Notes: generated from the sequence alone by a model not told the origin. 64,000 nucleotides of DNA from Sedimentibacter acidaminivorans (GCF_017873955.1 NZ_JAGGKS010000010.1:62001-126000); one strand, 5' to 3'. Shown: positions 37,664 through 47,442, counted from the first letter of the stretch. A program made the numbers and translations.

Positions 37664-39367
37664 ATGGCATATAAAGATTTACAAACTTTTATAAATGAAA
37701 TAGATTCTAGGGGTCAGTTGAAATCTATAGATGTAAGTGTTTTATCAGAACTTGAGATTACAGAAATCGCAGATAGAATATCAAAAGCTAATGGACCAGC
37801 ATTGTTGTTTAAAAACGTTAAAAATTCTAAATATCCACTTTTAATTAACGCAATGGGTAGCTATGATAGAATGAGCATTGGTTTGGGTGTTGAGAATTTA
37901 GATGATATTGGAGATGAAATAGATAAATATTTAGATTTGTCTAACTACTTATCAGTTAAAAAGCTGATTAAAAGCATACCGAGATTATTTAGGCTTTTGC
38001 ATGTTTTTCCTATAAAAAGCAAATTAAAAGGTAAATGTCAGCAGGTAATTGAAAAACAAGTAGACCTAAACGCATTGCCTGTACTTAAATGTTGGCCAGA
38101 AGATGGAGGCAAATTTATAACTTTGCCTTTAGTATTTACAAAGGATATAAAATCTAAACAACAAAATGTTGGGATGTATAGATTGCAGATACTTGATGAA
38201 AAAAGCACTGGTATGCATTGGCATAAGCATAAGGATGGTTCGGAAATCTACAAAGGATATAAAGATAATAAACAAAAAATGCCTGTTTCAGTTGCATTGG
38301 GTTGCGATCCATCTATTACTTATGCTGCAACGGCTCCTCTTCCTAAAATGATTGATGAAATGATGTTAGCTGGATGGCTTAGGAAATCAAATGTAAAAAT
38401 GGTTAAGTGTATTACAAATGATATATATGTTCCAAGCAATGCAGAAATAATACTAGAAGGATATGTCGACCCAGCAGAAGAATTAGTTCTTGAAGGTCCC
38501 TTTGGTGACCACACAGGATATTATTCTTTAGCGGATTATTATCCCAAGTTTCATGTTACTTGCATAACTCATAAAAAGAATGCCATTTATCCTGCTACTA
38601 TTGTTGGAAAACCTCCAATGGAGGATTGCTACATGGCAAAAGCTACGGAGCGTATTTTTCTTCCTATGCTTAAAATGATTATGCCTGAATTAGTAGATTT
38701 AAATTTACCATTTGAAGGAGTATTTCATAACTGTGCTATCGTATCTGTAAAAAATAAATATCCAGGCTGTGCTCATAAAATCATGAATGCTATTTGGGGC
38801 ATAGGACAAATGATGTACACTAAATTAATTGTAGTGGTAGATGAAGAGGTTAATGTCCAAAATTTAAATGAAGTAAAAGATGCTGTTCTGAGAAATGTAA
38901 TAAATAAAGAAAATTTGGTTTTTTCAGATGGCCCTTTAGATGCTTTAGATCATTCTTCAAATAATGCCATGTATGGTAGCCGTTTAGGTGTTGATGCAAC
39001 TACTAATATAAATATTGAAGAACAAGATAAAACAAATGATTCTTATAAATTTATTATAATTAAAAAAGAAAAACCATATCAAGGTAAAGAAACTTTAAAG
39101 GAATTTTTTAAAACAAACCCTGAAAAATTTGTAATTGTTGTAGATGATGTTAATAATCCAAAGGATATATCAACTATAATATGGAAGTTATTTAACAATA
39201 TTGATGCAAAGAGAGATATTATAATAATTGATGATAAAATAGGAATTGATGCTACGAAAAAATTGAAGAGTGAAGGACTAACTAGAGATTGGCCAAATGA
39301 TATTGAAATGTCAGAAGAAATTAAACAATATGTAAATGAAAGATGGGACGAATATGGAATTGACTAA
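37664..39367 (+). CDS. UbiD-family decarboxylase
   Basis: A 567-residue enzyme of the prenylated-FMN-dependent UbiD family, which reversibly decarboxylates aromatic or alpha,beta-unsaturated acids. Family motifs are EGPFGDHTGYYSLADYYP, ITHKKNAIYPATIVGKPPMED and ATERIFLPML, which carry the active-site Glu/Asp residues. The ATG at 37664 follows GAGG. Its last 14 bases overlap the start of ubiA. No ubiX (prenyl-FMN synthase) is present in the window. The pairing with UbiA suggests quinone-like or prenylated aromatic metabolism, but the substrate is unknown. Confidence 0.9.
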   Translation: MAYKDLQTFINEIDSRGQLKSIDVSVLSELEITEIADRISKANGPALLFKNVKNSKYPLLINAMGSYDRMSIGLGVENLDDIGDEIDKYLDLSNYLSVKKLIKSIPRLFRLLHVFPIKSKLKGKCQQVIEKQVDLNALPVLKCWPEDGGKFITLPLVFTKDIKSKQQNVGMYRLQILDEKSTGMHWHKHKDGSEIYKGYKDNKQKMPVSVALGCDPSITYAATAPLPKMIDEMMLAGWLRKSNVKMVKCITNDIYVPSNAEIILEGYVDPAEELVLEGPFGDHTGYYSLADYYPKFHVTCITHKKNAIYPATIVGKPPMEDCYMAKATERIFLPMLKMIMPELVDLNLPFEGVFHNCAIVSVKNKYPGCAHKIMNAIWGIGQMMYTKLIVVVDEEVNVQNLNEVKDAVLRNVINKENLVFSDGPLDALDHSSNNAMYGSRLGVDATTNINIEEQDKTNDSYKFIIIKKEKPYQGKETLKEFFKTNPEKFVIVVDDVNNPKDISTIIWKLFNNIDAKRDIIIIDDKIGIDATKKLKSEGLTRDWPNDIEMSEEIKQYVNERWDEYGID

Positions 39368-40223
39368 AATAATTAACAAAATTAAAGATTATGGCAAGCT
39401 TGTTATGTTTTCTCATACTATTTTTTCTCTTAGCTTCGCGGCTGTCTCTATGATTTTGGCGGCTAAAGGCTTGCCAACTCTTTCAACAATGTTTTGGATA
39501 CTTGTTTGTTTTATGGCGGCAAGAACAGGTGCAAATGCTATAAACAGGGTTATAGATGCAGAAATTGATTCACGAAATCCTCGTACTGCAACTAGACAAA
39601 TACCAAAGGGAGAAATAAAAAAGATTGAAGTAATTATTTTTACATCAGTTTGCTTTATTATCATGCTTTTTGGAGCATATAAACTGAACTTAGTTTGTTT
39701 ATTGCTATCACCAGTTGCTTTGTTCTTAATGATTATTTATTCTTATACCAAAAGATTTACTTTTTTTTGCCATCTCATACTTGGAGTTACATGTGCATGC
39801 GCTCCTGTTGGGGCATGGATTGCAGTAACTGGTAAAATTTCTTTGATTCCATTAGTAATGGGGGTAGCCAATACATTATGGGTTGCTGGATTTGATATTA
39901 TTTATGGTTCTCAGGATTATGATTTTGATAGAGCTAATGGACTTCATTCTGTTCCTGCAAAGTTTGGTGTGAAAAATGCCTTGTTCATTTCAATGATGTT
40001 TCATGTTATTACATTGGTATGCTTGATATTTATCGGAATTTTATCAATAGAATTGAGTTTAATTTATTATTTAGGAATAGCAGTTATAGCAGCACTTTTT
40101 GTAGCAGAGTATAACATTGTATCACCAACTAATTTAACAAATGTAAACATTGCATCTTATAGCATAAATCAACTTGTTAGTATAGTTTTGCTAGTTTTTG
40201 GATTACTTGATGCATTTATATGA
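39354..40223 (+). CDS. UbiA-family prenyltransferase
   Basis: A 289-residue polytopic membrane protein with about 8-9 helices. Two Asp-rich motifs, NAINRVIDAEIDSRNPRT and GSQDYDFDRANGLHSVP, bind Mg-prenyl diphosphate. These are typical of 4-hydroxybenzoate polyprenyltransferase-like proteins. Its start lies inside the end of ubiD, which implies coupling. With UbiD it could prenylate and decarboxylate an aromatic acid, as in ubiquinone or menaquinone pathways. Confidence 0.9.
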   Translation: MELTKIINKIKDYGKLVMFSHTIFSLSFAAVSMILAAKGLPTLSTMFWILVCFMAARTGANAINRVIDAEIDSRNPRTATRQIPKGEIKKIEVIIFTSVCFIIMLFGAYKLNLVCLLLSPVALFLMIIYSYTKRFTFFCHLILGVTCACAPVGAWIAVTGKISLIPLVMGVANTLWVAGFDIIYGSQDYDFDRANGLHSVPAKFGVKNALFISMMFHVITLVCLIFIGILSIELSLIYYLGIAVIAALFVAEYNIVSPTNLTNVNIASYSINQLVSIVLLVFGLLDAFI

Positions 40224-40250
40224 AAAATAATAAAATTGAAAGGTAAAGAT

Positions 40251-41237
40251 ATGAAAATTAAAATTTATTCTGTGCTATTAATTTTAGCACTACTATTTAC
40301 AGGATGTACTACAAAGAACCAAACACCAAATGAAACACCTAACGAAGTTCAAAATGAAACTTCTAGTGATATACCAACACAGGAAGCAACTGAAATTACA
40401 ATAGGAATGATGTCATCGTCAGATGTAATTCCTTATGTATTGATAAATGAGATTGGATTAGCTGAAAAATATAATATTAAATTAAATTTAGAAGTATTTA
40501 CATCGGCAAAAGACAGAGATGCTGCATTTCAAGCTGAAGAAATAGATGGAGTATTAACAGATTATATAGGTGTGTGCATGTATCAAAATGCTAATTTTGA
40601 TGTTAAAATAACAGGTATCACAGATGGAGATTACTTATTGCTTGCAGGTAAAAATACAGGAATTACAGATATAAGTCAAATTAAGGGAAAAAGCATTGCT
40701 ATTTCAGAAAATACTTTAATAGACTACACTTTTGATGATATTTTAAAGAATAACAATATAGATAATGTTGATGTGACAAGAGAAGTAGTTCCAAGGATAC
40801 CAGATAGGTTAGAATTACTTAGAAATGACAAAATAGACCTTGGATTAATGCCAGAACCATTTGCAACTTTAGCATTAAATGATGGAGCTGTATTGCTAGG
40901 AAGCGCAAATGAATTTGACTTATATCCAGCAGTATCAGCGTTTTCTCAAACTGTTCTAGATGAAAAGGGTGAAGCAATTCATAATCTTTATAAAGCATAT
41001 AACGAAGCAGTTGACTACATGAATAAAACTAATATTAGGGATTATGAAGAAATTGTTGTTAAAGCTGTAGGTTATCCAGAAGAAATGATTGGTAAAATTG
41101 AAATAAAGCCTTTTAGAACAAGTGAATTACCTCCTAAATCAGAAATAGAAGAAGCAATAGCTTGGGCTAGCAACAAAGGACTTTGTAGTTCGGATTTAAA
41201 ATATGAACAAATGATTTATGATGTTTATTCTGAATAA
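40251..41237 (+). CDS. ABC transporter substrate-binding lipoprotein (NMT1/THI5-like)
   Basis: A 328-residue lipoprotein with lipobox LFTGC (Cys19) and a Gln/Asn/Thr-rich linker. The mature domain (ITIGMMSSSDVIPYVLINEIGLAEKY, then KGKSIAISENTLIDYTFD and LMPEPFATLAL) resembles the NMT1/SsuA family of binding proteins for thiamine precursors, sulfonates and similar small organic ligands. It begins 27 bases after ubiA, with its ATPase and permease following, so all five genes form one operon. The ligand is not predictable, but an aromatic acid linked to UbiD would fit. Confidence 0.85.
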   Translation: MKIKIYSVLLILALLFTGCTTKNQTPNETPNEVQNETSSDIPTQEATEITIGMMSSSDVIPYVLINEIGLAEKYNIKLNLEVFTSAKDRDAAFQAEEIDGVLTDYIGVCMYQNANFDVKITGITDGDYLLLAGKNTGITDISQIKGKSIAISENTLIDYTFDDILKNNNIDNVDVTREVVPRIPDRLELLRNDKIDLGLMPEPFATLALNDGAVLLGSANEFDLYPAVSAFSQTVLDEKGEAIHNLYKAYNEAVDYMNKTNIRDYEEIVVKAVGYPEEMIGKIEIKPFRTSELPPKSEIEEAIAWASNKGLCSSDLKYEQMIYDVYSE

Positions 41238-41258
41238 TAGTAAAAGCATGGTGATAAT

Positions 41259-42032
41259 ATGGTCTTAGTAGAGAATGTTTCTATAACTTATAAATCTATA
41301 AATGAAAAAACACAAGTCATAAATAACCTTTCTCTAAAAATTGAAAAGGGAGAAACTTTAGTTATACTTGGACCTTCAGGGTGTGGGAAATCAACATTAA
41401 TAAATGCGCTAGCTAAAACTAAAACTATTGAAAGTGGAAGAATTGATTATATACAAGATGGTGATAGAAAGGCTTTGAGTTCTAAAGTTCATAAAATTGG
41501 AATCATACCTCAAAACTGTGGACTTTTGCCTTGGAAAACAGTTATGGAAAATTACTTGTTACCACTTAAAATACGTCATGAAGAAATAAATAATGAAACA
41601 AATAAACGTATTGAAGAAATATGCAAATCCTTAGATATTATTCCCCTGCTCCATAGATATCCTAGGGAATTAAGTGGGGGTCAAGTTCAGAGGGCAGCTA
41701 TTGCAAGGGCATTTATTTTAGAGCCTGATTTATTGCTTATGGATGAGCCGTTTTCTTCACTGGATGAAATCACCAGAGAAGAAGCGCAGTCTTTGTTTTT
41801 GAAAATATGGGAAAATTATAAGCCAACAACAATATTAGTTACACATAGTATTGATGAAGCATTATATTTAGGAAGTAGAATATTAGTAATGGGAACTAAC
41901 ATGGGAAATATAAAATATCAAATTAAAAATCCTTATTTTGGGAAATTGTTTCCTGATGAAGTCGAATATCTATCTATTAAACGTACTTTGAGAGATAAAC
42001 TAAAACCAGATGTCAAAAATAAGGTGATATAA
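41259..42032 (+). CDS. ABC transporter ATP-binding protein (nitrate/taurine type)
   Basis: A 257-residue ABC ATPase. Walker A is GPSGCGKST, the Q-loop region is IPQNCGLLPWKTVMEN, the signature is LSGGQVQRAAIARA, and Walker B is LLLMDEPFSSLDE. The QxxxLLPWxT form is typical of the SsuB/TauB/NrtD group, which agrees with the NMT1-like binding protein. It ends directly at the permease start. Confidence 0.9.
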   Translation: MVLVENVSITYKSINEKTQVINNLSLKIEKGETLVILGPSGCGKSTLINALAKTKTIESGRIDYIQDGDRKALSSKVHKIGIIPQNCGLLPWKTVMENYLLPLKIRHEEINNETNKRIEEICKSLDIIPLLHRYPRELSGGQVQRAAIARAFILEPDLLLMDEPFSSLDEITREEAQSLFLKIWENYKPTTILVTHSIDEALYLGSRILVMGTNMGNIKYQIKNPYFGKLFPDEVEYLSIKRTLRDKLKPDVKNKVI

Positions 42033-42782
42033 ATGAGAAAATTGATTAAGCAATGGGAGATATTTATTCAAGGCTTTCTTTTAATAAATGCTATATGGTT
42101 AATATCATCTATTATATTAAATATAAATGTAGTACCCAACCCAATTGATGTATATAAAAATCTTAATAATCTTTTTACCAATGATGTATTTCTCCATGTA
42201 TTTTATAGCTTAAAAAGAATTGCAATTGGTCTTATTCTATCTCTGTTAATTGGAGTTCCAATAGGAATTGGTATGGCGTATTCTAAAGTTGCTAATAGAA
42301 TACTGTTTCCACTCATTTATTTCAGTTATCCTATTCCCAAAACAGCTCTATTGCCAATAGCAATGGTTTTGTTTGGTATGAGGGATGGTTCTAAAATATT
42401 AATTATGTTTTTAATTATAGTTTTTCAGGTAATTATTTCGGTTAGAGATAGTGTTAATAATATTGATAGTACGGTATATCAAGTAATAAAAAGCGTTGGA
42501 GCAAATAAATTACAAATACTGTGGAACGTTACTTTACCAGCCATTTTACCACAGCTTTTAACTAGTATAAGGGTATCTTTAGGAACAGCAGTTGCGATTT
42601 TATTTTTTGTTGAGGGATATGGTACTAAATTTGGAATGGGTTATTACATAATAGATGCGTGGTCTAGAATTAATTATATTGATATGTATATTGGAATAAT
42701 TTTGATTTCAATTGTTGGTTTTTTATTATTTAATTTAATTGATTTTATTTCCGAAAAGATGTGCAGATGGAGCAACAAATAA
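42033..42782 (+). CDS. ABC transporter permease (nitrate/taurine type)
   Basis: A 249-residue membrane protein with six hydrophobic segments and the EAA loop VIKSVGANKLQILWNVTLPAILPQLL. It belongs to the SsuC/TauC/ThiX-like permeases. The ATG begins immediately after the ATPase stop codon, with GGTGAT as ribosome binding site. It is the last gene of the ubiD-ubiA-transporter cluster. Confidence 0.9.
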   Translation: MRKLIKQWEIFIQGFLLINAIWLISSIILNINVVPNPIDVYKNLNNLFTNDVFLHVFYSLKRIAIGLILSLLIGVPIGIGMAYSKVANRILFPLIYFSYPIPKTALLPIAMVLFGMRDGSKILIMFLIIVFQVIISVRDSVNNIDSTVYQVIKSVGANKLQILWNVTLPAILPQLLTSIRVSLGTAVAILFFVEGYGTKFGMGYYIIDAWSRINYIDMYIGIILISIVGFLLFNLIDFISEKMCRWSNK

Positions 42783-42964
42783 TAAAAACTCAAAAACGAA
42801 ATAATTAAAAATGAAATTGATAATTATTATTTGGTAAAATTATTCTTGTAGAACTGTAATGGATTGTGTTATCATATTACAATATTATAGTATATAAAAT
42901 TACATACTATAAATAGATATTATAAAATCAAATCCACAATTGTGGGAAAGAGGGAGTGTATTAT

Positions 42965-44365
42965 ATGATTAAAAAGTTAGTTTCATTAGCAATAGTTGGT
43001 GTTATGTCTATTTCTATGTTGACTGGATGCGGAGTAAATGATTTAGGATATTTAAAATATACAAAAGATTTATCAAATATTACTGAATATAGTTTTGAAA
43101 ACACCACAACAATTAATGTTTCAGAGGAAATGGCAGGAGAAGAGTTCAATGTTGATTTTACATTAGATGGAGAAGTGAATTTAGAGGATTTAGAATCTAT
43201 GTATATGTCATTTGATTTATTGTTTAAAGTAAATGATATGGGAATAGAAAGTCCTATGAATTTTAAAGTTGTAGATAATAAAGTATATGTATCGAAAAAT
43301 TCTCTATTAGAGGTAATTACTTTAGCACGTATTATGGAAAGTGATAGCGAAGCAAAAGTTATGCAAGAAGTATATGATAATGATTTGAAAGATGTTGATT
43401 ACATATTGTTAACTGATTTAGGTGATGTTTATAAGGATATGTCTTATAAAGAAATGTCAGATAGTGGTTATGATTATTTAACAAAAGCTTTTAAAGGTTT
43501 TGATTCTAAGATTATAACAAAAACATCTAAAGGGTATTCTATTGAATTGTCATCTGAAAATGCATTGACATTTATTCAAAATTTATTTACATATTTATAT
43601 GAAAATAAAACAATAGTATTTGATGAAACAGTTTCTTATGTTAAAAATTTATACTCTAATATGGAGGTAGAAGGTTTTACTGAAGAAGATAAACAAGAAA
43701 TGTTTGTTGAATTAGAGGAAAGTAGAGAAGATTTCTATGAGTTTATAGATGAAGCTGCATTGTTTTTAGCTTCTGGCGAACTTGATACATATATTGATAT
43801 GATAGAGGATAGTAAGATAAAAAGTGAAATATATAAAGAAGGAAAAAAATATATAGAAAAAGATGAAGTGAAAATAGTATATGAAGGTATTGAAATGGGC
43901 AGTTTAGTATCTGAAACTATAATATTTCCAGAAATAATTGAAAAAACTCAAATAGAAGGCAATATTGTTGAAGTAGAAAAATTAGAAGGTTTATTAAACA
44001 CAGCTGAGGATAAAATTAATCCAATACAAAAAATGGAATTAGAATGGTATCCTGGAGATGAAGATGCAATGGTAACTTCTACAAGATTAGAAGGAAATAC
44101 TGATTTTGATATTCAACCATATACTATAATTGATGGAAGAATATATTTGCCACTAAGATATATAGGAGAAGCATTTGGTGAGGAAGTATCATGGGAAGAT
44201 GCAACAAAAACAGCTTATATAGTAAGAGGTGCTGAAAAAATTGAGGTAACAGGTATTCTTTTCAATTCTAAAACTATGATAAAAGTTAGAGATTTTGAAA
44301 AATTAGGATATAAAGTAGAATTTGTTCAAGATGGAGATTTATCTATTGCAACAATTTTAAATTAA
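42965..44365 (+). CDS. Lipoprotein with C-terminal copper-amine-oxidase-N (stalk) domain
   Basis: A 466-residue surface lipoprotein: signal peptide with lipobox LTGC (Cys22), a long acidic alpha/beta region of unknown function (about residues 25-370), and a C-terminal stalk domain (IIDGRIYLPLRYIGEAFGEE). Stalk domains are common in exported clostridial proteins and probably interact with the cell wall or fold. The ATG at 42965 follows GAGGGAG. Upstream lie an 8-bp inverted repeat (42886-42911) and a palindrome CCACAATTGTGG (42934-42945). It is monocistronic with a strong terminator. The function is not recognised. Confidence 0.75.
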   Translation: MIKKLVSLAIVGVMSISMLTGCGVNDLGYLKYTKDLSNITEYSFENTTTINVSEEMAGEEFNVDFTLDGEVNLEDLESMYMSFDLLFKVNDMGIESPMNFKVVDNKVYVSKNSLLEVITLARIMESDSEAKVMQEVYDNDLKDVDYILLTDLGDVYKDMSYKEMSDSGYDYLTKAFKGFDSKIITKTSKGYSIELSSENALTFIQNLFTYLYENKTIVFDETVSYVKNLYSNMEVEGFTEEDKQEMFVELEESREDFYEFIDEAALFLASGELDTYIDMIEDSKIKSEIYKEGKKYIEKDEVKIVYEGIEMGSLVSETIIFPEIIEKTQIEGNIVEVEKLEGLLNTAEDKINPIQKMELEWYPGDEDAMVTSTRLEGNTDFDIQPYTIIDGRIYLPLRYIGEAFGEEVSWEDATKTAYIVRGAEKIEVTGILFNSKTMIKVRDFEKLGYKVEFVQDGDLSIATILN

Positions 44366-44389
44366 ATAGACAGTATGACATGAAATTGT

Positions 44390-44419
44390 AAGGTACGCAT
44401 TGGTGCGTACCTTTTTTTT
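44390..44419 (+). terminator. Rho-independent terminator
   Basis: AAGGTACGCA (44390-44399), loop TTGG, TGCGTACCTT (44404-44413), then a run of T residues to 44419. Confidence 0.92.
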
Positions 44420-44518
44420 GCCAGAAAACTAATTTAAATAAAATATTTTGTTAATATTAGCTTTCTAGCATACAATAATACAATTATAAATTAAGAAATT
44501 GTATAATGTGAGGTATTC

Positions 44519-45373
44519 ATGAAATTTAGATATCCAAGAAGATCCAACTATGGGTGGGTTAGTGAAATTAGAAAACAAAACTTTATAATGGTTTTAGCAA
44601 AATTATTAAGTTTCTATTTATCAATTAATTTATTTTTTGCTATTATTTATTATGCCAATAAGGTTTTAATAAATGGAACTGGATTTTTTGATTATATTTA
44701 TTTTTCGTTTGTGACTTCTTTAGCAATTGGTTATGGTGATTTTGTACCAGTTAATTTTGTTGGAAAAGTATTAATAATAATGCATTCATGCATGTCAACA
44801 ATGTATTTTGCATTAATGGTTTCAGTTCTTTCAATTAAAATGTTTTATCCTGGAGATTCAATAAAGTTTTCAAAGAAAATAATATATAACAAAGAAACAG
44901 ATATGATAATTTTTAGAGTTATTAATACCAATAGAGAAGCTTTAATTAATCCAGAGGTGAGAATAAGTGTTACTGAACATAATGTAGGAGATGATATTGC
45001 TGGTGTTTTTAATATAGTGGAAGATTGTGATATTACATATCTAGGTAGGCATGATTATTCATATACATTTAAAAATAGCTTTGCAAATTTTAATTTGATG
45101 AAAGAAGCTAATAAAGCTAATGAATATAATAAGCAATTAAAATCATTTAAGAGTAGATTTAGAGTTAATATTTCTATTACAGGCAGCTATGGATTGCAAC
45201 AAATTGCTATTTATAAAAAATATTTTGCAGATGATATTGTAATAGGTAAATCTTATAAGCCAATAACATATAATGAAGAAGGATATAGAAAGAAAGGTGG
45301 TATAAGGTACTTTAAAATTAAAAATTTCTGGGAAGATTTTGAAAGCGTAGAAAGCATAAATGACAGAGAATAA
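44519..45373 (+). CDS. Two-TM potassium channel with KirBac-like cytoplasmic domain
   Basis: A 284-residue membrane protein. Two hydrophobic helices (about residues 22-45 and 85-108) flank a pore loop TSLAIGYGDFVPV. The selectivity filter reads AIGYGD; the usual first residue is Thr (TVGYGD), so a conserved filter Thr is replaced by Ala. The cytoplasmic domain after residue 120 (MIIFRVINTNREALINPEVRISV) resembles the immunoglobulin-like domain of inward-rectifier KirBac channels. It is likely a K+ channel, monocistronic. The ion preference is an inference. Confidence 0.8.
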   Translation: MKFRYPRRSNYGWVSEIRKQNFIMVLAKLLSFYLSINLFFAIIYYANKVLINGTGFFDYIYFSFVTSLAIGYGDFVPVNFVGKVLIIMHSCMSTMYFALMVSVLSIKMFYPGDSIKFSKKIIYNKETDMIIFRVINTNREALINPEVRISVTEHNVGDDIAGVFNIVEDCDITYLGRHDYSYTFKNSFANFNLMKEANKANEYNKQLKSFKSRFRVNISITGSYGLQQIAIYKKYFADDIVIGKSYKPITYNEEGYRKKGGIRYFKIKNFWEDFESVESINDRE

Positions 45374-45384
45374 TAAAATAAAGA

Positions 45385-45442
45385 TTGACATTTGACAAAG
45401 TAGTTAGTATACTAATTATATTGAATTTGATTAGCGCACTAA
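45385..45442 (+). promoter_or_regulatory. marR promoter with two operator palindromes
   Basis: TTGACA (45385-45390), 17 bases, TATACT (45408-45413) form a strong promoter. A perfect palindrome TTAGTATACTAA (45404-45415) covers the -10 element. A near-palindrome TTAGCGCACTAA (45431-45442) lies 27 bp downstream, before the ribosome binding site. Flanking bases extend the pair into an inverted repeat AAAGTAGTTAGT (45398-45409) / ACTAACTACTTT (45438-45449). This is a classic self-repression layout for the MarR protein that follows. Confidence 0.78.
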
Positions 45443-45462
45443 CTACTTTTTTAGGAGGAAAA

Positions 45463-45909
45463 ATGCTAAAAGACAAAGATATAGGATACATTTTGCATAA
45501 AGTATCCATGTTAGCGAAAAATAATTTTTCTAATAAATTAAATGCAATTGGTATAACAACAGGTCAATTTGCTGTATTAAAGGATTTATATTACTATCAA
45601 AAAAAAGCTACTGACTCAGGATTGTCTCCTGCATGTATAGCAGCTAGATTAGAATGTGATAGACCTACTATTTCAGGTGTTATAGATAGGTTAGAATCTC
45701 AAGGTTGGGTTGAAAGGTTTGATAATCCAGATGATAGAAGGTCTGTACTTATTAAAGTTACTGATAAAGCAGTAGGTAAACTAGAAGAGTTAGAAAAAAT
45801 GCATTCTGAAAACCGAAACACAATTGTTAAGGGGTTTTCAGAAGAAGAAGTTAATGATTTTAGAAATTATTTATTGCGTGTTGTAAATAATTTAAAGGAA
45901 ATGCAATAA
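45463..45909 (+). CDS. MarR-family transcriptional regulator
   Basis: A 148-residue winged-helix regulator. The recognition region SPACIAARLECDRPTISGVIDRLESQGWVERF and the wing NPDDRRSVLIKVT are typical of MarR. The ATG at 45463 follows AGGAGG; a longer frame from 45385 would begin inside the promoter. It precedes a MATE efflux pump by 49 bases, so it most likely represses itself and the pump until a toxic ligand binds. Confidence 0.93.
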   Translation: MLKDKDIGYILHKVSMLAKNNFSNKLNAIGITTGQFAVLKDLYYYQKKATDSGLSPACIAARLECDRPTISGVIDRLESQGWVERFDNPDDRRSVLIKVTDKAVGKLEELEKMHSENRNTIVKGFSEEEVNDFRNYLLRVVNNLKEMQ

Positions 45910-45958
45910 TCTATATTTCAATAATTTAATAAAAGTTAATTATAATAGGAGTGAGTAA

Positions 45959-47395
45959 ATGGATAGATCAAAACAATTAGGTGAAGTAAAAGTATCAAAA
46001 CTATTGATGAAATTTTCCATACCAGCTATAGTTGGTATGTTAGTTAATGCTTTATATAATGTAGTAGATAGAATTTTTATTGGCAATGGAATTGGTTATG
46101 AAGGGATTGCTGGTATAACAATAGCATTTCCAGTTATGTTAATTATGATGGCTTTCTCAATGTTAATAGGGATAGGAGCAAACTCATTAGTATCAATAAG
46201 ATTGGGAGAAAATAAAAAAGAGGAAGCAGAAGGTATTTTGGGTAATGCTCTAAGTTTATTAATTTTGATTTCATTGAGTCTTACTGTTATTGGATCATTA
46301 ACCCTTAACCCTTTACTTAAGCTTTTAGGAGCTAGTGAGAAAATATTACCATACGCAAGAGACTATTTGCAAATTATACTTATAGGTGCCGTATTTCAAT
46401 CTGTGGGAATGGGTATGAACAATTTTATAAGGTCTGAAGGTAATCCTAAAATAGCAATGTATTCAATGCTAATAGGTGCTGTTGTAAATACGATTTTAGA
46501 TCCTATTTTCATATTTGGCTTTCGTTGGGGTATGAGAGGTGCTGCAATAGCTACAATAATATCTCAAGCTACTTCAGCAATTTGGGTAATTAGTTATTTC
46601 TTAGGTGGGAAAAGTTTGTTAAAAATTCATACTAAAAATATAAAACTAAGAGCATCGGTTGTAAGCAAAATAGTAGCTTTAGGTGCTGCACCTTTTGCAA
46701 TGCAACTTGCAGCAAGTGTTCAGAATTTTATTATGAATACTAGTTTAGCAACTTATGGTGGTGATATTGCTATTTCAGGTATGGGTGTTGTTAATAGTAT
46801 TGTTACTCTTATGATTATGCCTATTTTTGGAATTAATCAAGGTGTTCAACCTATTATTGGATATAACTATGGTGCTAAAAAGTACGATAGAGTAAAGGAA
46901 GCATATAAATTAGCAGTTATTTCTGCAACGGTTATTATTACAACTGGTTGGGTTGCGACTAGGTTGTTCCCAGAACAATTTGTTTCTATGTTTAACAGTG
47001 ATGATAAAGAGCTTATATCTTTTGGAACATTTGCTATAAAAAGATTCATGATGTTTTTCCCTATAATTGGATTCCAAATAGTATCATCAAATTACTTTCA
47101 AGCTGTTGGAAAACCAAAACATTCAGCCTTGCTTTCGCTATCGAGACAAGTACTTATATTAATACCTGCTTTGTTAATTTTACCAAGATTTTTTGGGCTA
47201 GAAGGGGTAGTATCAGCAGGTCCTTTGGCAGATGTATTATCTTCCGTAGTAACTGGAACATTTATTTTCTTTGAAATGAAAAAACTAGATGATAGCCATC
47301 AATCAACATTATTAAATAATGTTGAGGATTCTGTTAAAAGTATATTTGAAGAAAAAAATATTATAAATGATGACAAAATAATAAAAGAACTTTAA
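45959..47395 (+). CDS. MATE-family efflux transporter
   Basis: A 478-residue, 12-helix membrane protein of the multidrug and toxin extrusion family. It starts LGEVKVSKLLMKFSIPAIVGMLVNALYNVVDRIFIGNGIG and has an internally duplicated six-helix pattern (second half FAMQLAASVQNFIMNTSL and NQGVQPIIGYNYGAKKYDRV). It exports drugs or metabolites using Na+ or H+ gradients. It shares an operon with the MarR regulator. The ribosome binding site is TAGGAGTG. Confidence 0.93.
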   Translation: MDRSKQLGEVKVSKLLMKFSIPAIVGMLVNALYNVVDRIFIGNGIGYEGIAGITIAFPVMLIMMAFSMLIGIGANSLVSIRLGENKKEEAEGILGNALSLLILISLSLTVIGSLTLNPLLKLLGASEKILPYARDYLQIILIGAVFQSVGMGMNNFIRSEGNPKIAMYSMLIGAVVNTILDPIFIFGFRWGMRGAAIATIISQATSAIWVISYFLGGKSLLKIHTKNIKLRASVVSKIVALGAAPFAMQLAASVQNFIMNTSLATYGGDIAISGMGVVNSIVTLMIMPIFGINQGVQPIIGYNYGAKKYDRVKEAYKLAVISATVIITTGWVATRLFPEQFVSMFNSDDKELISFGTFAIKRFMMFFPIIGFQIVSSNYFQAVGKPKHSALLSLSRQVLILIPALLILPRFFGLEGVVSAGPLADVLSSVVTGTFIFFEMKKLDDSHQSTLLNNVEDSVKSIFEEKNIINDDKIIKEL

Positions 47396-47442
47396 TCATT
47401 GCATTCATATATTATATATCGATGTAAATATATGAAATATAC

